Assembly (NCBI GenBank): GCA_934234005.1
Contig: CAKQHC010000013.1
Coordinates: 1-22,003, forward strand
Direction: 5' to 3'
From: an uncultured Methanomassiliicoccales archaeon
GTDB taxonomy: Archaea; Thermoplasmatota; Thermoplasmata; Methanomassiliicoccales; Methanomethylophilaceae
Length of the DNA stretch: 22,003 nt
The position numbers were made by a program, and so were the translations under genes. Each line of letters starts with the position of its first letter. The stretch's first letter is position 1. The notes under the pieces are model-generated. The model made no database searches. It saw nothing but the letters and a program-made list of their open reading frames with translations, and had not been told where the DNA came from. This document shows positions 16,203 to 22,003 of this stretch, in pieces.

Positions 16203-16892
16203 ATGGCTATTGCAATCATCCTTTCCGGCGGTGTCGGAAGAAGAATGAATTCCTCCGTTCCGAAACAATACATAGAAGTCGACAACAAATCTATTCTGGC
16301 ATATACGCTGAATGTTTTTGAGAAAAATGATCTGATTTCCGAAATCGTCATTGTTGCCTCTCCGGATTGGAAGGAATACATCGAATCGCAATTGCGTAAA
16401 TTCGGCATTCGTAAGGTTGTCGCATATGCCGAACCGGGAGTCTGCCGTCAGGCCTCCATTCTGAATGGATTGAAAGTCTGCAAAGAAATAATAAACAACT
16501 ATGACGAAACCGTTGTCATCCATGATGCCGTACGTCCGATGCTGTCGCAGGAACTGCTTAATCAATGCATATCGGAATGCCAACATTCAGACGGCGTTAT
16601 GCCCGCATTCCCGGTCAAGGATACCATCTATTACTGTGTCGACGGATCGATTAATCAATTATTAGACCGCTCCAAACTGTATTCCGGCCAATCACCCGAA
16701 TCATTCAAATTCGGCAAATATCTTTCTGCCCACAAAGGATATTCGGAAGAGGATTTGAAAGCCATCAACGGAAGCAGCGAAATTGCATTCAAACACGGAT
16801 TGTCGGTCAAAATAATCACGGGTGATGAACACAACTACAAAATTACAACCGAAAGCGATTTGAAGAGATTTGAAAAAGAGGTGAAATCTTGA
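16203..16892 (+). CDS. TarI/IspD-like cytidylyltransferase (likely polyol-phosphate CTP transferase)
   Basis: This enzyme family joins CTP to a polyol phosphate (ribitol 5-phosphate in TarI, methylerythritol phosphate in IspD), giving a CDP-polyol plus pyrophosphate. The 229-residue protein has every main motif: AIILSGGVGRRM (4-15), PKQYIEV (20-26), CRQASILNGL (81-90), HDAVRP (107-112), PVKDT (137-141), QSPESF (163-168) and NYKITTESDL (211-220). Archaea make isoprenoids by the mevalonate route, and the next gene is a polyol-phosphate dehydrogenase, so a TarI-like role is favoured over IspD. The ATG at 16203 matches the family start and the TATA distance; an ATG at 16182 adds seven residues. 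It overlaps the next gene by 4 nt. The exact polyol is unknown. Confidence 0.88.
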   Translation: MAIAIILSGGVGRRMNSSVPKQYIEVDNKSILAYTLNVFEKNDLISEIVIVASPDWKEYIESQLRKFGIRKVVAYAEPGVCRQASILNGLKVCKEIINNYDETVVIHDAVRPMLSQELLNQCISECQHSDGVMPAFPVKDTIYYCVDGSINQLLDRSKLYSGQSPESFKFGKYLSAHKGYSEEDLKAINGSSEIAFKHGLSVKIITGDEHNYKITTESDLKRFEKEVKS

Positions 16893-17893
16893 AAGCGTAC
16901 GTATTGAACGGAATCGATCAACTGGATTATATGGACGTACCTCTGCCCGAAACCCCTGCCGGGTGGGCTTTAATCAAAGTAAAATCGTCCGGCATATGCA
17001 GTTCGGACATTCCGCGCATATTTTCCAAAGGCACATACCATTTTCCGACAATCCCCGGTCACGAATTCTCCGGAGTGGTACATTCGGTAGCCGATTCCGA
17101 AAACAAAGACTGGATCGGAAAGAGAGTTTGTGTGTTCCCGTTGATACCGTGCATGAAATGCGAACAGTGCCTTTCCAAAAACTATCAGCGTTGCAAGCAT
17201 TATGACTATATCGGTTCCAGACGGGACGGGGCATTTGCCGAATATGTTTCGGCTCCCGTATGGAATCTCCTTGAACTTCCGGATACGGTTTCCTTTGATT
17301 TGGGTGCATTGGTCGAGCCGTTATCCGTGGCTCTGCATTCCGTCAACAGAATAATATCCAAAAAACCGAAATCTTTGGCAGTTATCGGAACCGGACTCAT
17401 CGGAGTTTGTTCCGGACTCTGGGCGAAAAAACTGGGAATTGAAGACGTAACCGTCATCGGACGCAACGATTCCAAAAAAAGCACCGTCATTGATCTGAAT
17501 CTTGATTATTCGTTGTCCGTATCGGATAAAAAATACGATGCGGTAATTGAAGCCGTGGGATCCAACGAATCTTTTAAAAATGCTGTTTCAATTTGCAAAG
17601 ACGGAGGGGACATCGTACTTGTAGGCAATCCCGAAGGTGAGATGAGTCTGTCCCAAAAAGATTATTGGCAGATACTAAGAAGAGAATTGTCATTGCACGG
17701 AGTGTGGAATTCACAGTTTTTATCAGGCGAATATTGTGAATGGAAAAATTCCGTTGAATTCTTGGAAAAATCTGCAAATGAATTGAACAAACTCATTACC
17801 GCAAGATATAGTTCAGACGAGTTAAAAATGGGACTGCAGCTTATGAAAAACAAAGAGAAGCCCTATTTCAAAGTGATGATACAATGGGAGTGA
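16889..17893 (+). CDS. Zinc-dependent polyol-phosphate dehydrogenase (GatD/TarJ-like)
   Basis: This 334-residue medium-chain dehydrogenase probably reduces a ketose phosphate to a polyol phosphate. Catalytic zinc ligands are Cys37, His58-Glu59 (GHEFSG) and Glu143; structural zinc ligands are Cys88, Cys91, Cys94 and Cys102; the nucleotide loop is GTGLIG (167-172). SSGICSSDIPRIF (33-45) and YDYIGSRRDGAFAEY (105-119) are close to galactitol-1-phosphate dehydrogenase as I recall it. Position after a TarI-like gene instead suggests the TarJ role, ribulose 5-phosphate to ribitol 5-phosphate. The start is TTG at 16889, well supported by GAGGTGA 4-5 nt upstream and by overlap with the previous stop (TTGA). 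NAD versus NADP use and carbon number (C5 or C6) cannot be fixed. Confidence 0.88.
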   Translation: MKAYVLNGIDQLDYMDVPLPETPAGWALIKVKSSGICSSDIPRIFSKGTYHFPTIPGHEFSGVVHSVADSENKDWIGKRVCVFPLIPCMKCEQCLSKNYQRCKHYDYIGSRRDGAFAEYVSAPVWNLLELPDTVSFDLGALVEPLSVALHSVNRIISKKPKSLAVIGTGLIGVCSGLWAKKLGIEDVTVIGRNDSKKSTVIDLNLDYSLSVSDKKYDAVIEAVGSNESFKNAVSICKDGGDIVLVGNPEGEMSLSQKDYWQILRRELSLHGVWNSQFLSGEYCEWKNSVEFLEKSANELNKLITARYSSDELKMGLQLMKNKEKPYFKVMIQWE

Positions 17894-18552
17894 AAATATC
17901 GGCATCGTTAATGTGCGCAGATTTACTGAATGTATCTTCCCAAATAGCAACATTGTGCAAAGAACAAGTTGACTACATCCACTATGACATAATAGACGGG
18001 ACATTCGCACACAATATAACTCTGGGAATCGGATTATTTAATCAAATACGTAACAAATTCGATGTTCGTATGGATGTGCATCTTCTGGTTAAAAACCCAG
18101 ACGTCCTCATAGATCAACTTACACTGTTGCCGGGAGATATTGTAACAACACATATCGAATCCGATACAAATCACCTAAAATTATCAGAAAAAATGCACAA
18201 AATGGGCGTAAAATACGGAATTGCAATAAATCCCGAAACGCCTCTGGAATCGATATATCCATTTTGCGAATACATAGACGTTGCATTAGTAATGATGATT
18301 GCGCCCGGCTTTGCCGGAGCTCCCATTCACGACAATGCTATGGAGAGACTTACCGAAATGAAACAATATCTTATCAAAAAAGGACATCCCGTTTTGTTGG
18401 AAGCAGACGGCCATGTATCATTTGATTTGATTCCGCAACTCATCCGTAACGGTGCCGAAATACTGGTGGCAGGTTCGACATCTATTTTCAAAAATGATGA
18501 CAGCATCGGGAATAATGTCAGAAAAATGAAGAAAATTATATACGAATCGTAA
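17884..18552 (+). CDS. Ribulose-phosphate 3-epimerase-like protein
   Basis: Rpe interconverts D-ribulose 5-phosphate and D-xylulose 5-phosphate. The 222-residue TIM barrel keeps the metal ligands at His33 and Asp35 (IHYDIIDG), His66 (DVHLLVKNP) and Asp175 (EADGHV), plus the MIAPGFAG turn (138-145) and the phosphate-binding VAGSTSIF (195-202). Differences from the usual consensus (LMCADL for IL-x-ADF, DGHV for DGGV, PGFAGAP for PGFGGQ) mark a divergent member, so a related substrate such as a ketohexose 6-phosphate is possible. It overlaps the dehydrogenase by 10 nt. A GTG at 17890 is a second start option. Rpe is uncommon in methanogens, which make pentoses by the reverse RuMP route, so a role dedicated to this polyol pathway is likely. 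The gene is visibly AT-rich. Confidence 0.85.
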   Translation: MGVKISASLMCADLLNVSSQIATLCKEQVDYIHYDIIDGTFAHNITLGIGLFNQIRNKFDVRMDVHLLVKNPDVLIDQLTLLPGDIVTTHIESDTNHLKLSEKMHKMGVKYGIAINPETPLESIYPFCEYIDVALVMMIAPGFAGAPIHDNAMERLTEMKQYLIKKGHPVLLEADGHVSFDLIPQLIRNGAEILVAGSTSIFKNDDSIGNNVRKMKKIIYES

Positions 18553-18558
18553 ACCGCA

Positions 18559-19392
18559 TCAATCCGATTTCTTTTCTTGTTTGTGATATTCTTCGAGCCA
18601 CACCTTATAATCCACATTACGGTCGTATGCTACCAAATGTTCTCCGTAACGCATGTTTTCAGGAGGGGGAGTCATATAATCGGAACCGAAAAGCACAGTC
18701 AATACGGTGTCATAATCTGCATACATACGTAATTCGTGATTTTCAAAGACAACATCCGTACAATTATTCACAATTTCGCGATTCAATAACCTAAACTCTC
18801 TGCATGGAAAATCTATGAACATCACTTTAGAATCGTTATTTGAAATAAATCCGCACAGTCTGTAATCGAGACTGTATACTTTATGAACAATTTTCTGAAG
18901 CCAATCCCTTTTCGGCTTACCCTGAAAAATATCGGCCGATCTCCGACAGGCCCGCTGACCGATAACCAACAGTTTGTACAACCCGCGTATCAAACGCGAA
19001 TCCGGATAATCACGGATTATAAAGATGTCGATAAACAAACCCTGATGCATTCTTGTATTGAGATGTGACTGCTCTATGGCCGTAGATCCGTTCAGTTTCA
19101 ATTTGAAAAATGTATTTGTCCAATCGATTGACAGCGGTTTTTGAAGAAAATATTTGCTGTTTTTGTCATTATCGAAAATGTCAATCAGTTTTGGTACGTC
19201 GCATTCCTTGATGCATACGTCCAAATCATCGTCCCACGGAATAAACCCCTTATGTCTCACCGCACCCAATGCGGTTCCGCTGATAAGACTGTACTCCAAA
19301 TGGTTTTCTTTCATTATTCTGTCGAAATCGAGGATTATTTCCAATAAACCGGCATGTATGTCCTCTAAAAACTTGGCATCACAATCAGACAT
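18559..19392 (-). CDS. LicD-family phosphotransferase, copy 1
   Basis: LicD proteins transfer a phosphorylated headgroup (phosphocholine, or ribitol phosphate in the related fukutin enzymes) from a CDP donor to a sugar. The 277-residue protein has the family core SGTALGAVRHKGFIPWDDDLD (38-58) with the catalytic Asp cluster Asp54-Asp56 and Asp58, the second element QGLFIDIFII (117-126), and the closing FGSDYMTPPP (235-244). There is no membrane segment. The ATG at 19392 is preferred over one at 19428, because the latter falls inside the aEF-1 beta terminator hairpin. There is no SD and no convincing TATA box, so how it is transcribed is unclear. It is convergent with the Rpe-like gene, 6 nt apart. 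The donor is likely the CDP-polyol of the neighbouring genes, or a CMP-phosphonate. Confidence 0.85.
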   Translation of the reverse strand: MSDCDAKFLEDIHAGLLEIILDFDRIMKENHLEYSLISGTALGAVRHKGFIPWDDDLDVCIKECDVPKLIDIFDNDKNSKYFLQKPLSIDWTNTFFKLKLNGSTAIEQSHLNTRMHQGLFIDIFIIRDYPDSRLIRGLYKLLVIGQRACRRSADIFQGKPKRDWLQKIVHKVYSLDYRLCGFISNNDSKVMFIDFPCREFRLLNREIVNNCTDVVFENHELRMYADYDTVLTVLFGSDYMTPPPENMRYGEHLVAYDRNVDYKVWLEEYHKQEKKSD

Positions 19393-19401
19393 AATACCAT
19401 T

Positions 19402-19426
19402 AAAAAACAAAAGGGGGATTTCCCCC
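19402..19426 (-). terminator. Terminator of the zinc-ribbon/aEF-1 beta operon
   Basis: On the minus strand, GGGGG-AAAT-CCCCC lies 11 nt after the aEF-1 beta stop and is followed by TTTTGTTTTTT. It has the same layout as the ilvE terminator. It separates the translation genes from the downstream licD gene, whose start codon lies 10 nt beyond the T-run. Confidence 0.7.
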
Positions 19427-19437
19427 ATTACAGTTTA

Positions 19438-19713
19438 TCAAAGAACGGTGGATGCAACACACTCGACGTTTTCGATACCGGGGATTCCGCGAAGGGCCTC
19501 TTCGAGTTTACCTCCGATGGTCTCATCGGAATCGTCGATTTTGAATCCAGCGTTTACTTTCATGAGTCCGAATGCGACGGGGAGAATTTTGGGCTCATCG
19601 TCCGTGAACTCTACTCCAACAGGTAGAATGTCTTTGAGTCCTGCGATGATTGCGTTCAAATCCACGTCAGTGCTCTCGGGGAAAAGATCGTATGCTGCGA
19701 TGATTGCTCCCAT
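19438..19713 (-). CDS. Translation elongation factor aEF-1 beta
   Basis: aEF-1 beta is the archaeal nucleotide-exchange factor for aEF-1 alpha; it reloads the factor with GTP during protein synthesis. The 91-residue length is normal for archaea, which have only the C-terminal exchange domain. Recognisable parts are the first strand with PEST-x-x-D-L (MGAIIAAYDLFPESTDVDL), the central PVAFGLMKVNAGFKIDD (46-62) and the ending GIENVECVAST. The ATG at 19713 has TGAGGTG 5-6 nt upstream, and that SD includes the stop of the zinc-ribbon gene. It is second in a two-gene translation unit and is followed by a clear terminator. Confidence 0.95.
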   Translation of the reverse strand: MGAIIAAYDLFPESTDVDLNAIIAGLKDILPVGVEFTDDEPKILPVAFGLMKVNAGFKIDDSDETIGGKLEEALRGIPGIENVECVASTVL

Positions 19714-19722
19714 CTGAACACC

Positions 19723-19890
19723 TCAAGGTCCCATGAATCCGCATTTCTTGCATTCGTAAGAGACGCCTTGGTCGCGGCACTGGTCGCACCTTCCGATTTC
19801 ATACTCCCCGCATTTGGGGCATTTGAAGAAAGTGTTGCCGTGTCCGATGAGTCTCTTTCCGCATGAAGAGCATATTTTGTCGGCTGCCAT
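19723..19890 (-). CDS. Small zinc-ribbon protein (COG2888/HVO_2753-like)
   Basis: This 55-residue protein, MAADKICSSCGKRLIG and onward, has four CxxC-type knuckles: CSSC (7-10), CPKC (24-27), CDQC (35-38) and CKKC (47-50), enough for two zinc sites. It matches the widespread archaeal zinc-ribbon family predicted to bind RNA and act in translation, which is commonly found next to aEF-1 beta, as here. Only 9 nt separate it from the aEF-1 beta ATG. It has no SD; a strong TATA box centred 26 nt upstream implies a leaderless transcript. The molecular role is still predicted, not shown by this sequence. Confidence 0.92.
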   Translation of the reverse strand: MAADKICSSCGKRLIGHGNTFFKCPKCGEYEIGRCDQCRDQGVSYECKKCGFMGP

Positions 19891-19910
19891 AATTTTGCGA
19901 TACCTTATCT

Positions 19911-19920
19911 AATATAAAAA
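19911..19920 (-). promoter_or_regulatory. TATA box of the zinc-ribbon/aEF-1 beta operon
   Basis: Minus-strand TTTTTATATT is centred about 26 nt before the ATG at 19890. It is one of the best TATA matches in the window and fits a highly expressed leaderless translation operon. Confidence 0.65.
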
Positions 19921-20008
19921 CACGCGTGAAGTTATAAAAAGTACCCACACCCGCTCCAATCCCAGCAAATTTGTGTAAACGCATATTGTTGACAGGCACA
20001 ATAACAGA

Positions 20009-20014
20009 TTTATC
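20009..20014 (+). promoter_or_regulatory. TATA box of the DUF89 gene
   Basis: TTTATC is centred about 25.5 nt before the ATG at 20037. This sets the start codon: the longer frame from 19971 would begin upstream of the box. Confidence 0.5.
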
Positions 20015-20036
20015 GAACCGATATAATGAACATAAC

Positions 20037-20924
20037 ATGGGTATGAAAATCCACGCGGAATGTGTGCCTTGTCTCCTGAAAAGGATTGTTTTTCAGGCAG
20101 AACTTGCTGACAACGGAAGCGAATTTCGGGCTGCCGAAGATGCCGTAAAAGCTTTGGCCGCCGACATCGGAGAAAACAGAAGATCCGTAGACGTGGCAAC
20201 CAAGGTTCACACTGCGGGATATAATGCAATGGGCATCGACGATCCGTATTTGGACTTGAAGATACGCGCCGACAGAGTCGCCGGAAATCTTCTCCCCTCT
20301 ATGGAAAAACTTGTTTCCTCATCCGAAGACCGTTTGAAAGCATCGTTCCTCGTTGCCGTAATCGGTAATATTATGGATTTCGGCATAGGTAAAGCAATTG
20401 ACGACCCCGACGATTTCATACCGATTGTTGAAAATATGCTCAGACAGGGTATAGACAAGGACGAATTCAACAGAATACGCAATGCCGTTCTGAACTCATC
20501 CGAAATCGTGTATATGTTCGACAACTGCGGAGAATCCCAGTTTGATAAACTGTTGATACGGCAGCTGAAGTCGTTGGGCAAACGTGTTGTAGGCGTCGTA
20601 CGCGGAAAAGAAATCCTGAACGATGTTTCCATGAACGATGCTTTGCGCATAGGACTGGACAAAGAACTGGATGATATCCTCACAACCGGCAAATTCTTCA
20701 TAGGGATCGATTGGCACGATATCCCGGACGAACTCTCTTCGGAATTGCACAAAGGCACCGTCATTATAGCAAAAGGAATGGCCAACTTCGAAGCTTCATT
20801 CGGCGAAAAATTACCTGTTCCCATAATACATGTGCTGAGAACAAAATGCAAACCGGTAGCGGATTCGCTGAATGCTCCGTTAGGGACAAACGTCATACGT
20901 TTAATCGAACCGTCCGATGTGTAA
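20037..20924 (+). CDS. DUF89/ARMT1-like protein (putative metal-dependent phosphatase)
   Basis: DUF89 proteins are metal-dependent phosphatases thought to remove damaged or excess sugar phosphates and related metabolites. The 295-residue protein has the archaeal form: N-terminal MKIHAECVPCLLKR with a CxxC (Cys9, Cys12), GNIMDFG (110-116), the metal-binding DNCGESQFD (162-170) and KGMANFEA (246-253). Length is typical of the archaeal group. The start is supported by the TATA distance and by the family N-terminus; an ATG at 20043 two codons later is the closest alternative. It stands alone between the divergent zinc-ribbon operon and the second licD gene. A house-cleaning role for phosphosugars from the neighbouring pathway is possible but unproven. 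Confidence 0.88.
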   Translation: MGMKIHAECVPCLLKRIVFQAELADNGSEFRAAEDAVKALAADIGENRRSVDVATKVHTAGYNAMGIDDPYLDLKIRADRVAGNLLPSMEKLVSSSEDRLKASFLVAVIGNIMDFGIGKAIDDPDDFIPIVENMLRQGIDKDEFNRIRNAVLNSSEIVYMFDNCGESQFDKLLIRQLKSLGKRVVGVVRGKEILNDVSMNDALRIGLDKELDDILTTGKFFIGIDWHDIPDELSSELHKGTVIIAKGMANFEASFGEKLPVPIIHVLRTKCKPVADSLNAPLGTNVIRLIEPSDV

Positions 20925-20947
20925 ACCTCCGGAATAGTCAATCGCTA

Positions 20948-20957
20948 ACAATATCAA
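20948..20957 (+). promoter_or_regulatory. Possible TATA box before the second licD gene
   Basis: ACAATATCAA is centred about 26 nt before the GTG at 20979. The match to a TATA box is moderate, but the distance repeats that of the other first genes here. Confidence 0.35.
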
Positions 20958-20978
20958 TCGGAAAGATATCTCAACAAT

Positions 20979-21737
20979 GTGAATGACCGACAAACTGAGT
21001 TGCTGTCAATGTACAAAGACATGGCATCTGCATTGGACTCGGAGAATATACGCTACTATCTGGCATACGGGTCTGTAATCGGAGCGGTCAGGCACAAAGG
21101 ATTCATCCCGTGGGATGACGACATAGACATTGCGGTCATGGAAGAGGATTTGGACAAAGTGGACTCCGCCCTCGAAAAAAATCTTGACAAAGGGCGCTAT
21201 TATTACCAACGCCGTCTCGTCGACAGCCATCCGCATGTTATCCTTAAAACAAAAAACATGGTCAAAGACCTAAACGAAAAAAAGGCGCCGTTCATAGATA
21301 TTTTTGTCATTGCAAAATATCCGTCCACATGGCTGCGCAGGAAATTCTACAATACGGCCGTATGGGGAGAACTGATTGCATCCAATATCCTAAACCGCAT
21401 CAACTCGATAACATGCGTGAAATTATTCTCATGGAGCGTCGGTTTTTTTGCAAAAATCCGCAAAATGGTTGTCGACGAAAATTCGAGATTGACAACCGTC
21501 GTAGATTATTATTTCAAAAGATGCATATTCGAAAAAACCGACTACGGCGAACCGGCATGGGCTTCTTTTGAAAATATTTCCGTACCGATACCGCAAAAAT
21601 ACGACAGCATGCTGACACAGATTTACGGAGATTACATGACCCCTCCGGACGACAGCGACAGAACCGGAGCATCCGGATACCCGTGCTGTGCAGCACAACA
21701 ATATATCCTGGATATGGAACGCGATACCAAACCGTGA
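20979..21737 (+). CDS. LicD-family phosphotransferase, copy 2
   Basis: This is a second LicD-type transferase, 252 residues, with the core YGSVIGAVRHKGFIPWDDD (30-48) plus Asp50, FIDIFVI (105-111) and YGDYMTPPDD (216-225). It shares the family motifs with the protein at 18559-19392 but differs widely elsewhere, so the two probably use different acceptors or donors. The start is GTG at 20979, with no SD; the nearby ATGs are out of frame, and the next in-frame ATG (21009) would cut into the first helix. A cytidylyltransferase-like gene follows 30 nt downstream on the same strand, which fits a CDP- or CMP-linked donor made next door. There is no signal peptide or membrane segment. Confidence 0.85.
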   Translation: MNDRQTELLSMYKDMASALDSENIRYYLAYGSVIGAVRHKGFIPWDDDIDIAVMEEDLDKVDSALEKNLDKGRYYYQRRLVDSHPHVILKTKNMVKDLNEKKAPFIDIFVIAKYPSTWLRRKFYNTAVWGELIASNILNRINSITCVKLFSWSVGFFAKIRKMVVDENSRLTTVVDYYFKRCIFEKTDYGEPAWASFENISVPIPQKYDSMLTQIYGDYMTPPDDSDRTGASGYPCCAAQQYILDMERDTKP

Positions 21738-21767
21738 CAACAATCCGGAAATCTATAGGACGATAAA

Positions 21768-22003
21768 ATGCAGGAAAAAAGAGTCTATATAACACTGAAA
21801 GGCGACATAATCCACCCTGGGATAATCAGCGTGATTTCTGAAGGCGTAAAACACGGAAAAGTCATGATCGGTCTGATGACCGATTCGGCCATCGCGAACC
21901 ACGAACATCTTCCGTCCCTCACATACGACCAACGTAAAATCATCGTAGAAAACATCCGCGGCGTATCCGAAGTCGTTATGCAGGACGAATGGAGCTGCGT
22001 TGA
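21768..22003 (+). CDS. Cytidylyltransferase-like protein, PEP-mutase-associated type (partial)
   Basis: Only the first 78 residues lie in the window, and the frame is open to the last base. It begins MQEKRVYITLKGDIIHPGII and continues through VMIGLMTDSAIANHEHLPS (32-50), LTYDQRKIIVENI (51-63) and RGVSEVVMQ (64-72). This pattern is that of the nucleotidyltransferase domain found fused to or beside phosphoenolpyruvate mutase in phosphonate pathways, where it activates a phosphonate with CTP. The usual H-x-G-H motif reads HPGI (16-19), lacking the second His, so catalysis may be lost or altered. AGGA lies 7 nt before the ATG. It sits 30 nt after licD copy 2, probably in one operon. The rest of the gene, including any mutase domain, is outside the window. 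Confidence 0.7.
   Translation, partial: MQEKRVYITLKGDIIHPGIISVISEGVKHGKVMIGLMTDSAIANHEHLPSLTYDQRKIIVENIRGVSEVVMQDEWSCV

Noticed and set aside
16203..16892. Assignment of the cytidylyltransferase as IspD of the MEP isoprenoid pathway
   Set aside because: Archaea use mevalonate, and the gene is operonic with a polyol-phosphate dehydrogenase and an epimerase, which fits a TarI-like role better.
19393..19428. A 12-residue extension of LicD copy 1 from ATG 19428
   Set aside because: The extension would be encoded by the terminator hairpin and T-run of the aEF-1 beta gene and has no family resemblance.
1..22003. CRISPR arrays, tRNA or rRNA genes, insertion sequences
   Set aside because: Reading both strands showed no regularly spaced repeats, no cloverleaf-type conserved arms, no rRNA-like stretches and no transposase motifs or terminal inverted repeats.

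Overview
The window looks like a chromosomal segment of a euryarchaeon, most likely of the Thermoplasmata line and possibly a Methanomassiliicoccales-type methanogen. The archaeal signs are a two-domain CDC48/VAT ATPase, aEF-1 beta with a small zinc-ribbon partner, stand-alone PurS/PurL/PurQ, an archaeal Elp3 and a DUF89 protein. First genes of transcription units have a TATA-like box about 25-27 nt before the start codon and no Shine-Dalgarno (SD) site, so they look leaderless. Genes inside operons have SD sites or overlapping stop/start codons. None of the 23 readable stop codons is TAG (17 TGA, 6 TAA). This fits, but does not prove, a pyrrolysine-using methanogen. The lineage call is inference; no rRNA gene is present.

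Layout. 1-117: tail of a gene resembling AAA-ATPase/PD-(D/E)XK proteins. 218-3611 (minus): purS-purL-purQ, making FGAM synthase. 3722-5935 (plus): CDC48. 5936-8170 (minus): a winged-helix regulator, a small unknown protein and Elp3. 8360-13082 (plus): first glycan block, with a SIS-domain/GT2 fusion, two GT4 glycosyltransferases and a DedA/VTT-like membrane protein between them. 13108-14419 (minus): ilvN-like ACT protein and ilvE. 14564-18552 (plus): second glycan block, with a Wzx-type flippase, a TarI/IspD-like cytidylyltransferase, a GatD/TarJ-like polyol-phosphate dehydrogenase and an Rpe-like epimerase. 18559-19392 (minus): LicD-family transferase. 19438-19890 (minus): zinc ribbon and aEF-1 beta. 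20037-20924 (plus): DUF89 protein. 20979-22003 (plus): a second LicD protein, then the start of a cytidylyltransferase-like gene cut by the window end.

The most interesting reading is that the glycan genes form a surface-polymer locus with a teichoic-acid-like chemistry. A ketose phosphate would be supplied (Rpe-like), reduced to a polyol phosphate (GatD/TarJ-like), activated with CTP (TarI-like) and transferred to a glycan by LicD enzymes. The glycan would be built by the GT2/GT4 enzymes and exported by the flippase. The cut gene at the end resembles the cytidylyltransferase domain linked to PEP mutases, so phosphonate decoration is a second possibility. Each family call rests on visible motifs; the joint pathway is inference.

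Housekeeping genes (ilvN/ilvE, aEF-1 beta, DUF89) are interspersed with the glycan genes, and the 16.2-19.4 kb block looks more AT-rich than the purine and CDC48 regions. No stretch over 300 bases lacks a gene. The larger gaps (118-217, 3612-3721, 8171-8359, 14420-14563, 16115-16202, 19891-20036) hold promoters, hairpins or palindromes. I saw no tRNA, rRNA, CRISPR array or insertion sequence.
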